6,558 bases of DNA from an uncultured Clostridia bacterium. GTDB taxonomy: Bacteria > Bacillota > Clostridia > TANB77 > CAG-508. A program made the position numbers and the translations under genes. The stretch's first letter is position 1. Each line of letters starts with the position of its first letter. The stretch spans positions 1 through 6,558 of the forward strand of contig CANQHH010000074.1 in the NCBI GenBank assembly GCA_947623615.1, given 5' to 3'. The notes under the pieces were generated by a model. The model ran no database searches and was not told the DNA's origin. It worked only from the letters and a program-made list of their open reading frames with translations. Below are positions 5,903 through 6,558 of this stretch, in pieces.

Positions 5903-6558
5903 ATTTTATTTTTATAGTTTTTACACTACTAAATGAACTATATATCTTTTTACCATTCACAGTTTTGTATGATCTTACTTTAAAATAATATTTTTTGTTC
6001 TTCTTTAAACTGCTTTTTGTATATTTTACTGTCTTTGCTTTTGTTATAGTTTTTACTTTTGAGTATTTTCCATTTTTACTTGTTGCCATATATATTTCAT
6101 AGCCATTAACTCCAGATACTTTTTTCCATTGCATAGTTGCTTTTTTACTTTTACTTGAAATTGATGTAATTTTACTTGCAACTGGCTTTGTTGACCATTT
6201 TAAAGTACTTGAATATGGACTATAATATTTCTTTCCACTTACACTTTTATATGCTCTAACTTTAAATTGGTATGTTGTTCCTGTTTTTAATTTTTTAACT
6301 TTATATGAATTACTTGATGTTCTTGTTACTAACTGCCATTTTTTCTTTGATGAGTTATATTGATATAGCTCATATCCTGCTGCTCCTGTTGATTTTGACC
6401 AGCTTAATGTTATTGAAGATGTTGTCTGTGTTTTTGCTTTTAATCCTGTTACTTTTTTAGGAACTATATAAAATGTTTTATTTACTGTTCCTGTATAATT
6501 ATTTCCTTTACCTTTTATTGTAACTTTGGCAACTCCAATTTTCTTGTTATTCGAATAT
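5901..6558 (-). CDS. C-terminal part of a second secreted FN3 (probably CAP-domain) protein, 5' end beyond the window
   Basis: The reading frame is open from the TAA at 5903-5901 to the right edge. By hand translation there are 218 complete codons before the stop (6557-5904). The Met at 6134 falls inside an FN3 strand and has no ribosome binding site, so it is not the start. The visible part holds the end of the beta-sandwich module (VTIKGKG, FYIVPKK), then two FN3 domains, each with the family-typical W, GYE and YxFKVR positions. It aligns with the C-terminus of the downstream CAP gene at about 80% identity (about 174 of 217 positions, one single-residue gap). The missing N-terminus therefore probably carries a signal peptide and a CAP domain, though this is inference. 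Like its paralogue it has no LPxTG motif and its FN3 region has no Asp and almost no Glu. The two genes are 14 bp apart and arose by tandem duplication. Confidence 0.88.
   Translation of the reverse strand, partial: YSNNKKIGVAKVTIKGKGNNYTGTVNKTFYIVPKKVTGLKAKTQTTSSITLSWSKSTGAAGYELYQYNSSKKKWQLVTRTSSNSYKVKKLKTGTTYQFKVRAYKSVSGKKYYSPYSSTLKWSTKPVASKITSISSKSKKATMQWKKVSGVNGYEIYMATSKNGKYSKVKTITKAKTVKYTKSSLKKNKKYYFKVRSYKTVNGKKIYSSFSSVKTIKIK
5904..6557. repeat. Copy 2 of the roughly 650-bp direct repeat (3' part of the paralogue)
   Basis: This is the partner of 4279-4929 in the same orientation, offset by about 1625 bp. The repeat runs to the window edge, so the full duplicated unit may be longer, possibly the whole gene of about 1.6 kb. 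Confidence 0.85.

Noticed and set aside
4276..6558. CRISPR or mobile element as the source of the repeats in the CAP region
   Set aside because: The repeats are long, in-frame coding copies of FN3 domains with diverged third positions, and no spacers, terminal inverted repeats or transposase are present.

Overview
The window is strongly AT-rich (roughly 30% GC by eye). Every gene lies on the minus strand, so transcription runs from high to low coordinates. Strong Shine-Dalgarno sites (GAGGTGAT, AAGGAGG, AAAAGGAG), short intergenic gaps and a secreted CAP/FN3 protein point to a low-GC Gram-positive bacterium (Bacillota), most likely an anaerobic Clostridia-type lineage. The species cannot be named from this sequence.

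In transcription order: (1) 6558-5901 is the C-terminal part of a secreted FN3 protein whose start lies beyond the right edge. (2) 5886-4276 is a complete secreted CAP-domain protein with a signal peptide, a Big_2-like domain, a further beta-sandwich module and two FN3 domains. It is a tandem paralogue of (1), about 80% identical over the shared 217 residues, only 14 bp away, and closed by an intrinsic terminator at 4271-4221. (3) 4168-2411 is aspS (aspartyl-tRNA synthetase), with a probable promoter just downstream of that terminator. (4) 2398-1325 is mnmA (tRNA U34 2-thiouridylase), 12 bp after aspS and almost certainly in the same operon. (5) 1235-990 is an 81-residue, charged, coiled-coil-like orphan with a very strong ribosome binding site and a probable promoter of its own. 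(6) 810-1 is the N-terminal 270 residues of a transglutaminase/cysteine-protease-like protein with no signal peptide; it runs off the left edge.

The window thus joins a cell-surface module (1-2), a tRNA charging and modification module (3-4), and an accessory pair of unknown role (5-6). The 811-989 gap holds a plausible promoter for (6) and a cluster of inverted repeats that no gene explains. No RNA genes, CRISPR arrays, insertion sequences or phage genes were seen. I found no clear evidence of a new multi-gene system. The most interesting leads are the cytosolic transglutaminase-like protein with its palindrome-rich upstream region, the duplicated CAP/FN3 proteins with extremely lysine-rich tails, and an AspRS whose motifs resemble the alphaproteobacterial subtype.
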